54,621 bases of DNA, taken from Streptomyces sp. Ru71. Its GTDB lineage: Bacteria; Actinomycetota; Actinomycetes; Streptomycetales; Streptomycetaceae. Position 1 is the stretch's first letter. Each line of letters begins with the position of its first letter. Made by a program: the position numbers and the translations under genes. The stretch lies in NCBI RefSeq assembly GCF_002920535.1, contig NZ_PQSS01000052.1, positions 1-54,621 on the forward strand. Reading direction: 5' to 3'. Below the pieces are notes generated by a model. It worked only from the letters and a program-made list of their open reading frames with translations, had not been told where the DNA came from and did no database searches. Of this stretch, positions 35,151-41,869 are shown piece after piece.

Positions 35151-35174
35151 CATACAGTCGACGAATACTGTATG
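35151..35174. promoter_or_regulatory. Candidate GntR/FadR-type operator C between ThDP and SucC genes
   Basis: A perfect inverted repeat of CATACAGT and ACTGTATG encloses 8 bases (CGACGAAT). It contains the GTCGACGAA sequence also found in operator A, with the GTNNAC core at 35157-35162. It lies between the divergent ThDP/frc operon (start 35108) and the sucC-like gene (start 35244), placed to control both. Confidence 0.6.
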
Positions 35175-35243
35175 AAGCTTGTTATCCCGCATCCGGTGGG
35201 TGGTGTCCAGGGGGCGTGCGGCACTTTCACGACAGGAGCCGGA

Positions 35244-36374
35244 ATGGACCTGTACGAACACCAGGCAAGGGAACTCCTCGCGGAACACGGCGTCTTGGTG
35301 CCGAGGGCGGAGGTCACGGACTCGGCGGCTCAGGCCCGCCGGATCGCCCGCGCGCTCGGCGGGCGCGTGGTGGTGAAGGCCCAGGTGAGGACGGGCGGGC
35401 GCGGCAAGGCGGGCGGAGTGAGCATCGCCGCCGACCCGCCCGCCGCCGAACGCACGGCACGCCGGATCCTCGGCATGGACATCAAGGGCCACAGGGTCGG
35501 GAAGGTGATGCTCGCCGAACCCGTCGACATCGACGCCGAGTTCTACGTCTCCTACGTCCTCGACCGCGCGGCGGGCCGCTTCCTCGCCATCGCCTCCGCC
35601 GAGGGCGGCATGGACATCGAGGAGGTCGCCGCGAGCCGCCCGGACGCGGTGGCCCGCATCCCCGTGGACCCGGCCGAGGGCGTCACCCCGGCGAAGGCCG
35701 CCGAGATCGCCGCGGCGGCGGGGCTGCCCCCGCAGACGGTGGACGTCCTCGTACGGCTGTGGCAGGTACTGGTCCGCGAGGACGCGCTGCTCGTCGAGGT
35801 GAACCCGCTCGTGCGCACCCGGCAGGGGCGGATCGTCGCACTCGACGGCAAGGTGACCCTGGACGACAACGCCCGCTTCCGGCAGGCGCGGTGGGGCTCC
35901 GACGACCCGGGTCACCACGACCCGCTGGAGGCGGCGGCCGCCGCCAAGGGCCTGAACTACGTCAGGCTCGACGGCGAGGTCGGCGTCATCGGCAACGGCG
36001 CCGGGCTGGTGATGTCGACCCTGGACGTGGTCGCCGGCTGCGGCGCCCGGCCCGCCAACTTCCTGGACATCGGCGGCGGGGCGTCGGCCGAGGTCATGGC
36101 CGCCGGGCTGGACGTGGTCCTGTCCGACCCGGCCGTGCGTGCCGTCCTCGTCAACGTCTTCGGCGGCATCACCGCCTGCGACGCGGTCGCCGACGGCATC
36201 CTGCGGGCCGTCGACCGCATCCGGCCGGCCAAACCGCTCGTGGTGCGCCTCGACGGCAACAACGCGGTCCGCGGCCGTGCCCTGCTGGACGAGCGTGCCC
36301 ACCCCCTGGTCCAGCAGGTCCCCACCATGGACGGCGCCGCCCGCCGCGTCGCCGACCTCGCCACCGCCGGCTGA
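35244..36374 (+). CDS. sucC: Succinate-CoA ligase beta subunit-like protein (secondary copy)
   Basis: A 376-residue ATP-grasp subunit of the SucC family. It starts with the usual MDLYEHQARELLAEHGVLVP and has VVVKAQVRTGGRGKAGGVS, EVNPLVRTRQGRIVALDGKV and NFLDIGGGASAEVM with the C-terminal FGGITACDAVADGIL. It makes the nucleotide-binding half of a ligase converting succinate, or another dicarboxylate such as malate, to its CoA ester. Its place in a divergent oxalate/formyl-CoA locus suggests a specialised paralogue rather than the TCA-cycle enzyme. The ATG follows CAGGAGCCGGA; the alpha subunit gene follows after 11 bases. Confidence 0.88.
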   Translation: MDLYEHQARELLAEHGVLVPRAEVTDSAAQARRIARALGGRVVVKAQVRTGGRGKAGGVSIAADPPAAERTARRILGMDIKGHRVGKVMLAEPVDIDAEFYVSYVLDRAAGRFLAIASAEGGMDIEEVAASRPDAVARIPVDPAEGVTPAKAAEIAAAAGLPPQTVDVLVRLWQVLVREDALLVEVNPLVRTRQGRIVALDGKVTLDDNARFRQARWGSDDPGHHDPLEAAAAAKGLNYVRLDGEVGVIGNGAGLVMSTLDVVAGCGARPANFLDIGGGASAEVMAAGLDVVLSDPAVRAVLVNVFGGITACDAVADGILRAVDRIRPAKPLVVRLDGNNAVRGRALLDERAHPLVQQVPTMDGAARRVADLATAG

Positions 36375-36385
36375 AGGAGCCCGAC

Positions 36386-37270
36386 ATGGCCATCCACCTC
36401 ACCCAGGAGAGCAAGGTCCTCGTCCAGGGCATGACCGGCGGCGAGGGCATGAAGCACACCCGCCGGATGCTCGCGGCCGGCACGGACGTCGTCGGCGGCG
36501 TCAACCCGCGCAAGGCGGGCCGCACCGTCTCCTTCGACGACAGGTCCGTCCCCGTCTTCGGCTCCGTCGCCGAGGGCATCGCCGCAACCGGCGCCGACGT
36601 CACCGTCGTCTTCGTCCCGCCCGCCTTCGCCAAGGCCGCCGTCATCGAGGCCGCGGACGCCGGGATGGGCCTCGCCGTCGTCATCACCGAGGGCATCCCG
36701 GTCCACGACACGGTCGCCTTCACGGCGTACGCGAGGACCAGGGGCACCCGGATCATCGGCCCCAACTGCCCCGGTCTGATCACGCCCGGTCAGTCGAACG
36801 CGGGCATCATCCCCGCCGACATCACCAAGCCCGGCCGCATCGGCCTGGTCTCCAAGTCGGGCACGCTCACCTACCAGCTCATGTACGAGCTGCGCGACAT
36901 CGGCTTCTCCACCTGCGTCGGCATCGGCGGCGACCCGGTCGTCGGCACCACGCACATCGACTGCCTCGCCGCCTTCCAGGAGGACCCCGGCACCGACCTG
37001 ATCGTCCTCATCGGGGAGATCGGCGGCGACGCGGAGGAGCGGGCCGCCGCCTACATCCGCGACCACGTCACCAAGCCGGTCGTCGGCTACATCGCCGGCT
37101 TCACCGCGCCCGAGGGGAAGACCATGGGCCACGCCGGCGCGATCGTCTCCGGTTCGTCGGGTACGGCCGTGGCGAAGAAGGAGGCGCTTGAGGCGGCCGG
37201 GGTGCGGGTCGGTGACACCCCGACCCGCACGGCACGGCTGGTCCTGTCCCTGCTCGACGGAACCACGTGA
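36386..37270 (+). CDS. sucD: Succinate-CoA ligase alpha subunit-like protein (secondary copy)
   Basis: A 294-residue SucD-family subunit. It has the CoA-binding start SKVLVQGMTGGEGMKHTRRM, VGGVNPRKAG, GPNCPGLITPGQ and SKSGTLTYQLMYELRDIG. The phosphorylated histidine is in KTMGHAGAIVSGSSGTA. It carries the phosphohistidine and CoA site of the ligase with the SucC-like subunit encoded upstream. The aldehyde dehydrogenase gene follows after 11 bases, so the three form one unit read away from the ThDP/frc operon. Confidence 0.9.
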   Translation: MAIHLTQESKVLVQGMTGGEGMKHTRRMLAAGTDVVGGVNPRKAGRTVSFDDRSVPVFGSVAEGIAATGADVTVVFVPPAFAKAAVIEAADAGMGLAVVITEGIPVHDTVAFTAYARTRGTRIIGPNCPGLITPGQSNAGIIPADITKPGRIGLVSKSGTLTYQLMYELRDIGFSTCVGIGGDPVVGTTHIDCLAAFQEDPGTDLIVLIGEIGGDAEERAAAYIRDHVTKPVVGYIAGFTAPEGKTMGHAGAIVSGSSGTAVAKKEALEAAGVRVGDTPTRTARLVLSLLDGTT

Positions 37271-37281
37271 GGGAGGTCCCC

Positions 37282-38817
37282 GTGGCCCTGACCCTGAAGA
37301 CCGGCACCTCCTGGGCCGACGCCTGGCAGCGCAGCCTCGCCACCGCCCCGGAGGCCTTCCGCGACGACCGTGTGCTCAACCTCTGGGACGCGGGCTGGCG
37401 GGCCGACGGCCGCGTCCTGCCCGCCACCAGCCCGGTCGACGGCACGCCCGTCGCCGGCCCGCCCCGCCTCGACGGGGACACCGCCCGCCGTGCGGTGCGC
37501 GCCGCCCTCGACCAGCACCGCGCCTGGCGCCACGTGCCGCTCGCCGAGCGGCGCGCGCGCATCGCCGCCACCCTCGACGCCCTCGCCGCGCACCGCGAAC
37601 TGCTCGCGCTGCTGCTGGTCTGGGAGATCGGCAAGCCCTGGCACGCTGCGCAGGCGGACGTCGACCGGGCGATCGACGGGGTGCGCTGGTACGTCGACGG
37701 CATCGAGCCGATGCTGGCCGGCCGGGCCCCGCTGGACGGCCCGGTGTCCAACATCGCCAGCTGGAACTACCCGATGAGCGTTCTCGTCCACGCGCTCCTG
37801 GTGCAGGCCCTGGCGGGCAACGCGGTCGTCGCCAAGACCCCGACCGACGGCGGAGTCGCCTGCCTCACCCTGGCCTGCGCGCTCGCCGCCCGCGAGGGCG
37901 TGCCCGTCACCCTCGTCAGCGGCAGCGGCGGCGAGCTGTCCGAGGCGCTGGTGCGGGCGCCGGAGATCGGCTGCGTCTCCTTCGTCGGCGGGCGCGACAC
38001 CGGCGCCGCGGTGGCCACGGCCGTCGCCGACCTGGGCAAGCGGCACGTGCTGGAACAGGAGGGACTCAACACCTGGGGCATCTGGAAGTGCTCGGACTTC
38101 GACGCGCTCACCGCCGTGCTCCCCAAGCTCTTCGACTACGGCAAACAGCGCTGCACCGCCTACCCGCGCTTCGTCGTCCAGCGGGAGCTGTTCGACGCGT
38201 TCCTGGCGGCCTACCTGCCGGCCGTGCGCACCCTGCGGTTCGGCCACCCGCTGGCCGTCGAGCAGCCCGGCGGCCCCTTCCCACGGCTCGACTTCGGCCC
38301 GCTGATCAACGCGGCCAAGGCCAAGGAGCTGACCGACCAGGTGGCGCTCGCCGTGGACCGGGGCGCGGTGCCGCTGTACCGCGGCAGCCTTGCGGGCGCC
38401 CGCCTCCTGCCCGGCCAGGACACCTCGGCGTACGTGCCCCCGGTCACGCTCCTGGACCCGCCCCCGTCCTCGCCGCTCCATCACGCGGAACCCTTCGGCC
38501 CGGTCGACACGATCGTCCTGGTGGACACCGAGGCGGAGCTGCTGGCCGCGATGAACGCCTCCAACGGCGCGCTGGTGGCCACGCTGTCGACGGACGACCG
38601 GGCCACCTTCGACCGGCTGGCCCCGCAGATCCGCGCGTTCAAGGTCGGCCACGGGGTGCCCCGCTCCCGGGGCGACCGCGAGGAGCTGTTCGGCGGCTTC
38701 GGCGGGTCGTGGCGGGGCGCGTTCGTCGGAGGGGAACTGCTGATCCGGGCCGTGACATGGGGGCCGGCGGGGGAGCGGCTGCCGGGGAACTTCCCGGAGT
38801 ACCACCTCATGCCGTGA
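37282..38817 (+). CDS. Aldehyde dehydrogenase family protein
   Basis: A 511-residue NAD(P)-dependent aldehyde dehydrogenase. The cofactor fold shows SNIASWNYPMSVLVHALLVQ, AKTPTDGG and SFVGGRDTGAAVA. The nucleophile is the Cys in GKQRCTAYPRF. The general-base region reads LEQEGLNTWGIW instead of the usual LELGGKNP, keeping the Glu but altering its surroundings. A closing HHAEPFGPVDTIV and VPRSRGDREELFGGFGGS segment replaces the common pattern. It could oxidise an aldehyde made by the ThDP lyase, or glyoxylate or formaldehyde-level compounds. I chose the GTG at 37282 for the GGGAGG 5 bases upstream. Confidence 0.82.
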   Translation: MALTLKTGTSWADAWQRSLATAPEAFRDDRVLNLWDAGWRADGRVLPATSPVDGTPVAGPPRLDGDTARRAVRAALDQHRAWRHVPLAERRARIAATLDALAAHRELLALLLVWEIGKPWHAAQADVDRAIDGVRWYVDGIEPMLAGRAPLDGPVSNIASWNYPMSVLVHALLVQALAGNAVVAKTPTDGGVACLTLACALAAREGVPVTLVSGSGGELSEALVRAPEIGCVSFVGGRDTGAAVATAVADLGKRHVLEQEGLNTWGIWKCSDFDALTAVLPKLFDYGKQRCTAYPRFVVQRELFDAFLAAYLPAVRTLRFGHPLAVEQPGGPFPRLDFGPLINAAKAKELTDQVALAVDRGAVPLYRGSLAGARLLPGQDTSAYVPPVTLLDPPPSSPLHHAEPFGPVDTIVLVDTEAELLAAMNASNGALVATLSTDDRATFDRLAPQIRAFKVGHGVPRSRGDREELFGGFGGSWRGAFVGGELLIRAVTWGPAGERLPGNFPEYHLMP

Positions 38818-38828
38818 CGCGCGGTGAC

Positions 38829-39728
38829 TCAAACGGCCTCGGCGATGATCTCGTCGGCGAGCCACCGCGCGACCCCCTGCGGGTAGGGCCGGGGGAGGCT
38901 GAGCACGATGTGGTTCATCCCGGCGGCGACCAGAGCGGCGACCGTGTCCCGGGTCGCCGCCGGGTCGTCGTAGGACACGAGCACCTGCACCGAGCGCTCG
39001 ATCGTCCGGGGGTCGCGTCCGAGGTCCGCGCAGTGCGCGTCCAGGACGCCGGCCCGCTCGGCGACGAACGCCACACTGTGGTGCGGCGGCCCGGGGATGT
39101 TCCAGGCGTCCGCGTGCTCGGCCACCAGCCGCAGCAGCCGGGTGCCCCAGCCGCCGATCAGCAGCGGGGGCCCCGGCCGCTGCACGGGCTTGGGCTCGTT
39201 GCGCGTGCCCCTGAGCCGGTAGTGGCGGCCCTCGAAGTCGAACACGTCCCGGGTCCACATCCGCTTCAGGATCTCGGCGGTCTCCGCGAGCCGGGCGATG
39301 CCCTCGGCGGGCGGGACCAGGTCGAGCCCGTACGCCTCGTACTCCGCGATCGCCGGATTGGGCCCGGCCATCCCGCCCGCGCCGGGCGGCTGGTGGGTGC
39401 CCCCGACACCGAGCCCGAGGACGAGCCGGCCGCCGGAGATCACGTCGAGGGTGGAGGCCATCTTGCCGAGGAGCGCGGGCGGCCGTATCCGGTTGCTGGT
39501 CACCAGCAGCCCGAGCCGCAACCGCCGGGTCTGCGCGGCGAGCGCGGTCAGCAGCGTCCAGCCCTCGTGTATCTGGCCGTCGGCAGGACCCGCGACCGGC
39601 AGCAGATGGTCCCACAGCCACGCGTCCTCGATCTCCGGCACGGCGTCGGCCTCCAGCCAGACGCGGCGGATGTCCTCGTAGGAAACGTGCATAGGGGTGG
39701 TCTTGAGACCGAAACGCACAGCAGTCAT
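38829..39728 (-). CDS. LLM-class (F420-dependent-type) flavin/deazaflavin oxidoreductase
   Basis: A 299-residue bacterial-luciferase-like TIM barrel. Family parts are VRFGLKTTPMHVSYEDIRRV, DAWLWDHLLPVAG, RLRLGLLVTSNRIRPPALL, KMASTLDVISGGRLVLGLGVG and PLLIGGWGTRLLRLVAEHAD. Actinomycete members of this group usually use F420, but the cofactor cannot be proved here. It is divergent from a MarR regulator with a 62-base shared promoter region holding a palindrome, the classic arrangement of a MarR-controlled redox enzyme. It converges with the aldehyde dehydrogenase gene 11 bases away. Confidence 0.87.
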   Translation of the reverse strand: MTAVRFGLKTTPMHVSYEDIRRVWLEADAVPEIEDAWLWDHLLPVAGPADGQIHEGWTLLTALAAQTRRLRLGLLVTSNRIRPPALLGKMASTLDVISGGRLVLGLGVGGTHQPPGAGGMAGPNPAIAEYEAYGLDLVPPAEGIARLAETAEILKRMWTRDVFDFEGRHYRLRGTRNEPKPVQRPGPPLLIGGWGTRLLRLVAEHADAWNIPGPPHHSVAFVAERAGVLDAHCADLGRDPRTIERSVQVLVSYDDPAATRDTVAALVAAGMNHIVLSLPRPYPQGVARWLADEIIAEAV

Positions 39729-39757
39729 GACGATCAGCGTAATAAATCATCAGTAAC

Positions 39758-39770
39758 ACTGACAGTCAGT
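39758..39770. promoter_or_regulatory. Candidate MarR operator
   Basis: ACTGACAGTCAGT is a perfect palindrome around a central A. It lies in the unusually AT-rich 62-base gap between the divergent LLM oxidoreductase (start 39728) and marR (start 39791). The position fits autoregulation and control of the oxidoreductase. Confidence 0.55.
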
Positions 39771-39790
39771 TCCCCTAATATAGTCGGGGA

Positions 39791-40231
39791 ATGGTCAGCG
39801 AACACCAGCCCGCGCCGCTTGAGTCCCGGCTCGGTTATCTCCTCAAGCACGCACAGGCCCGGTTCGCCCGCGTGTCCGCCGAGGCCCTCGCCCCCCACGG
39901 CGTGGACGGCCATGAGCTCGCCGTCCTGGTCGTCCTCGCCGGCGACGAGCCGCTGTCGCAGGTGGAGGCGGCGGCCCGGCTCGGCGTCGACCGCACGACG
40001 ATGGTGTCGCTGATCGACGGACTGGAGGACCACGGCCTGGTACGCCGCCGGCGCAGCCCTCAGGACCGGCGCAAGAACATCGTCGAGCTGACCGAGGCCG
40101 GCCGGGACTGCCTGAGCCGTGCGGAAGAGGCCCGCCGCGCGGCCGAGCACAGCTTCCTGGCCCCTCTGGACGAGGGCACGGCGGCGACCCTGGTCCGAGC
40201 GCTGCGGACGCTGGTCACCGGCGAGGAGTGA
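39791..40231 (+). CDS. MarR-family transcriptional regulator
   Basis: A 146-residue winged-helix regulator. The HTH is LSQVEAAARLGVDRTTMVSL and the wing is RRRSPQDRRKNIVELTEAG, both typical of MarR. Flanking helices give the dimer interface. MarR proteins usually bind phenolic or other small toxic ligands and release a divergent gene. It begins at the ATG right after GGGGA. The divergent LLM oxidoreductase is the obvious target. The gap downstream to the tRNA gene carries the tRNA promoter. Confidence 0.92.
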   Translation: MVSEHQPAPLESRLGYLLKHAQARFARVSAEALAPHGVDGHELAVLVVLAGDEPLSQVEAAARLGVDRTTMVSLIDGLEDHGLVRRRRSPQDRRKNIVELTEAGRDCLSRAEEARRAAEHSFLAPLDEGTAATLVRALRTLVTGEE

Positions 40232-40300
40232 GCACCCTGACGCGCTGGGTGACACCCCGCCGGTGCCCGCCCGCACCGCCCCCAGCGCACGGATACGCAG

Positions 40301-40330
40301 GTGAAACGCACTGCGAAACCTTGGTATGGT
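40301..40330 (+). promoter_or_regulatory. Probable promoter of the tRNA-Leu gene
   Basis: GTGAAA (40301-40306) and TATGGT (40325-40330) form a -35/-10-like pair with an 18-base spacer, ending 46 bases before the mature tRNA. The pair stands out in an otherwise GC-rich gap. It is a pattern match only. Confidence 0.45.
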
Positions 40331-40376
40331 TGTCCTCGTCGCCGCGGGGAAGACCCCGCGAGCCGACAAACACCTG

Positions 40377-40464
40377 GTCCGGGTGGCGGAATGGCAGACG
40401 CGCTAGCTTGAGGTGCTAGTGCCCTTTATCGGGCGTGGGGGTTCAAGTCCCCCCTCGGACACCA
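40377..40464 (+). tRNA. tRNA-Leu (anticodon GAG)
   Basis: A class II tRNA with encoded CCA. The acceptor arms are GTCCGGG and CTCGGAC with one G-T pair. The D-arm region is TGGCGGAATGGCAGACGC. The anticodon stem CTAGC/GCTAG holds the loop TTGAGGT, so the anticodon is GAG and reads CUC/CUU leucine codons. A long variable arm (TGCCCTTTATCGGGCG) and the T arm GGGGGTTCAAGTCCCCC follow. The discriminator is A40461. Confidence 0.96.
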
Positions 40465-40467
40465 GCG

Positions 40468-40498
40468 AGACCCCTGCGATGCAGGGGTCTTTCTTCTT
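40468..40498. terminator. Rho-independent terminator after tRNA-Leu
   Basis: AGACCCCTGC (40468-40477) pairs perfectly with GCAGGGGTCT (40481-40490) over a GAT loop, followed by TTCTTCTT. It ends the tRNA transcript and lies 7 bases from the end of the convergent HExxH gene, so it may serve both. Confidence 0.9.
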
Positions 40499-40504
40499 GT
40501 CCGG

Positions 40505-41869
40505 CTACGCCGACAGCATCCGCTCCCCGTCCGTGTCGCCGTGGCGGTCGCGCCAGGCGTCGCGGTGGGCGCGGGCCGCCGACTCCGCGCGGTGGACGGC
40601 CGCCGCCGGGACCGGCAGGTGGCACAGAGCGTCCAGGGTGGCGAGCATGCGGCCCGCGAACCGGTGACCCAGGGGGGTCAGGCGGTCCGAGGCGAGCAGG
40701 ACCAGCGTGGCCTCCCGGGCGGCCAGGCGCCAGCGCGCGAACTGCACGTGCGCCTCGAAGCGCCCTTGCGGGTCGGCCTCGCACTCACGGCGGCGGTTCC
40801 AGAAGCGGGCCACGCCCAGATGTGCGTACGCCCCGTGGAACAGTCCGAGCAGCGGACGCGGATCGGGACGCCAGGGGGCGTAGAAGCGCTCCGGGCCGCC
40901 CGGGTGGAACAGGTCGAAGAGGTGCAGCAGCGCCGCGAACTTGTTGTGCTGCATCTCGTGCGCCACGGTCACCGCGAACCCCGCCGCCGTGCGCGGCAGC
41001 GACAGCGCCAGACAGCCGAAGGTCTCCGCGCTGCTGCCGCTGACGATGCCGGGGCCCGGCCGGGTCAGCGGCACCAGCAGGCGCTCGCCGGCCGCCAGTT
41101 CCTCGTACACCTCCGGATGGTCGGCCCGCAGCAGCGCGCACGCCTCACGCGCCACGGCGGCCCACGCCCCGGCCTCCTGCGGGCCGATGCCGTCGGGGCG
41201 GTCGGCGGCGTGCGGGAAGGACGGCCGGTCGACGACGTCCAGCAGCAGCCGCGCGCCGCCCTCCAGCGTGGTCAGCAGGTGCGCGCCGTGCCAGCGGCCC
41301 CTGCTGCGGTACGGCGCCGGCGGCACCGGTACGCCGTCCTCGGCGCCGTCGGCCGTCCGTACGACGATGCGTGCCGCGCCGCCGGGGCCGGTGCGCACCT
41401 CGGCCCGGTCGCCGTCGCCCGCGCCCGGGAAGCGGGCCCGGCCCAGGGAGGGCAGCGCGACCCACGCCCCGTCCATGGGCAGCGCCGCACGCCCCGGCAG
41501 CCCCGCGCGCACGGCGGCCGCCGCGGCCAGCGCCGTGAACCGGCCCATCGGCGGCTCCTCGCCCGGGCGCGGGTGTGTCAGCCGGGCCAGCACCTCGAAC
41601 AGGGCCGGCCCGGCGGTGGGGTGGGTCAGGACGGCCGCCGCCGCGTCGGGCGCGGTGCGCGCGGCCGATGTCAGCAGCTCCCAGGCCCGCGTGGCCTCCT
41701 GCGCGACACGTCCGCCGGTCCGGTTCGCCGCGTCGGTCACGGCCCAGGCGCAGGCCAGGCGCCGGCTGTGCTCGGCGCGGGCCAGCAGCCGCAGCGCCTC
41801 GGCCCCGCCGCCGCCCGCGGCGACCGCGTCGAACAGCGCCCCCGGCATCCGGTGCGGCGACGGCCTCAT
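40505..41869 (-). CDS. HExxH-motif peptide hydroxylase (aKG-HExxH type) of a FxsB-like RiPP locus
   Basis: A 454-residue protein of the HEXXH-domain group found beside FxsB-type radical SAM enzymes. The defining motif is FAVTVAHEMQHNKFAALL with His304, Glu305 and His308. A third ligand is probably in the following FHGAYAHLGVARFW segment. Members are reported or predicted to be 2-oxoglutarate-dependent beta-hydroxylases of ribosomal peptides rather than proteases. The ATG at 41869 overlaps the radical SAM stop (ATGA), so both enzymes are made together, and the gene ends at the tRNA terminator. The substrate is presumably the precursor encoded at 43934 on the other strand. Confidence 0.8.
   Translation of the reverse strand: MRPSPHRMPGALFDAVAAGGGGAEALRLLARAEHSRRLACAWAVTDAANRTGGRVAQEATRAWELLTSAARTAPDAAAAVLTHPTAGPALFEVLARLTHPRPGEEPPMGRFTALAAAAAVRAGLPGRAALPMDGAWVALPSLGRARFPGAGDGDRAEVRTGPGGAARIVVRTADGAEDGVPVPPAPYRSRGRWHGAHLLTTLEGGARLLLDVVDRPSFPHAADRPDGIGPQEAGAWAAVAREACALLRADHPEVYEELAAGERLLVPLTRPGPGIVSGSSAETFGCLALSLPRTAAGFAVTVAHEMQHNKFAALLHLFDLFHPGGPERFYAPWRPDPRPLLGLFHGAYAHLGVARFWNRRRECEADPQGRFEAHVQFARWRLAAREATLVLLASDRLTPLGHRFAGRMLATLDALCHLPVPAAAVHRAESAARAHRDAWRDRHGDTDGERMLSA

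Noticed and set aside
40377..40464. tRNA-Leu as an integration site for a mobile element covering the RiPP region
   Set aside because: I saw no integrase gene and no second copy of the tRNA 3' end downstream in the window, so there is no support for an integrated element.
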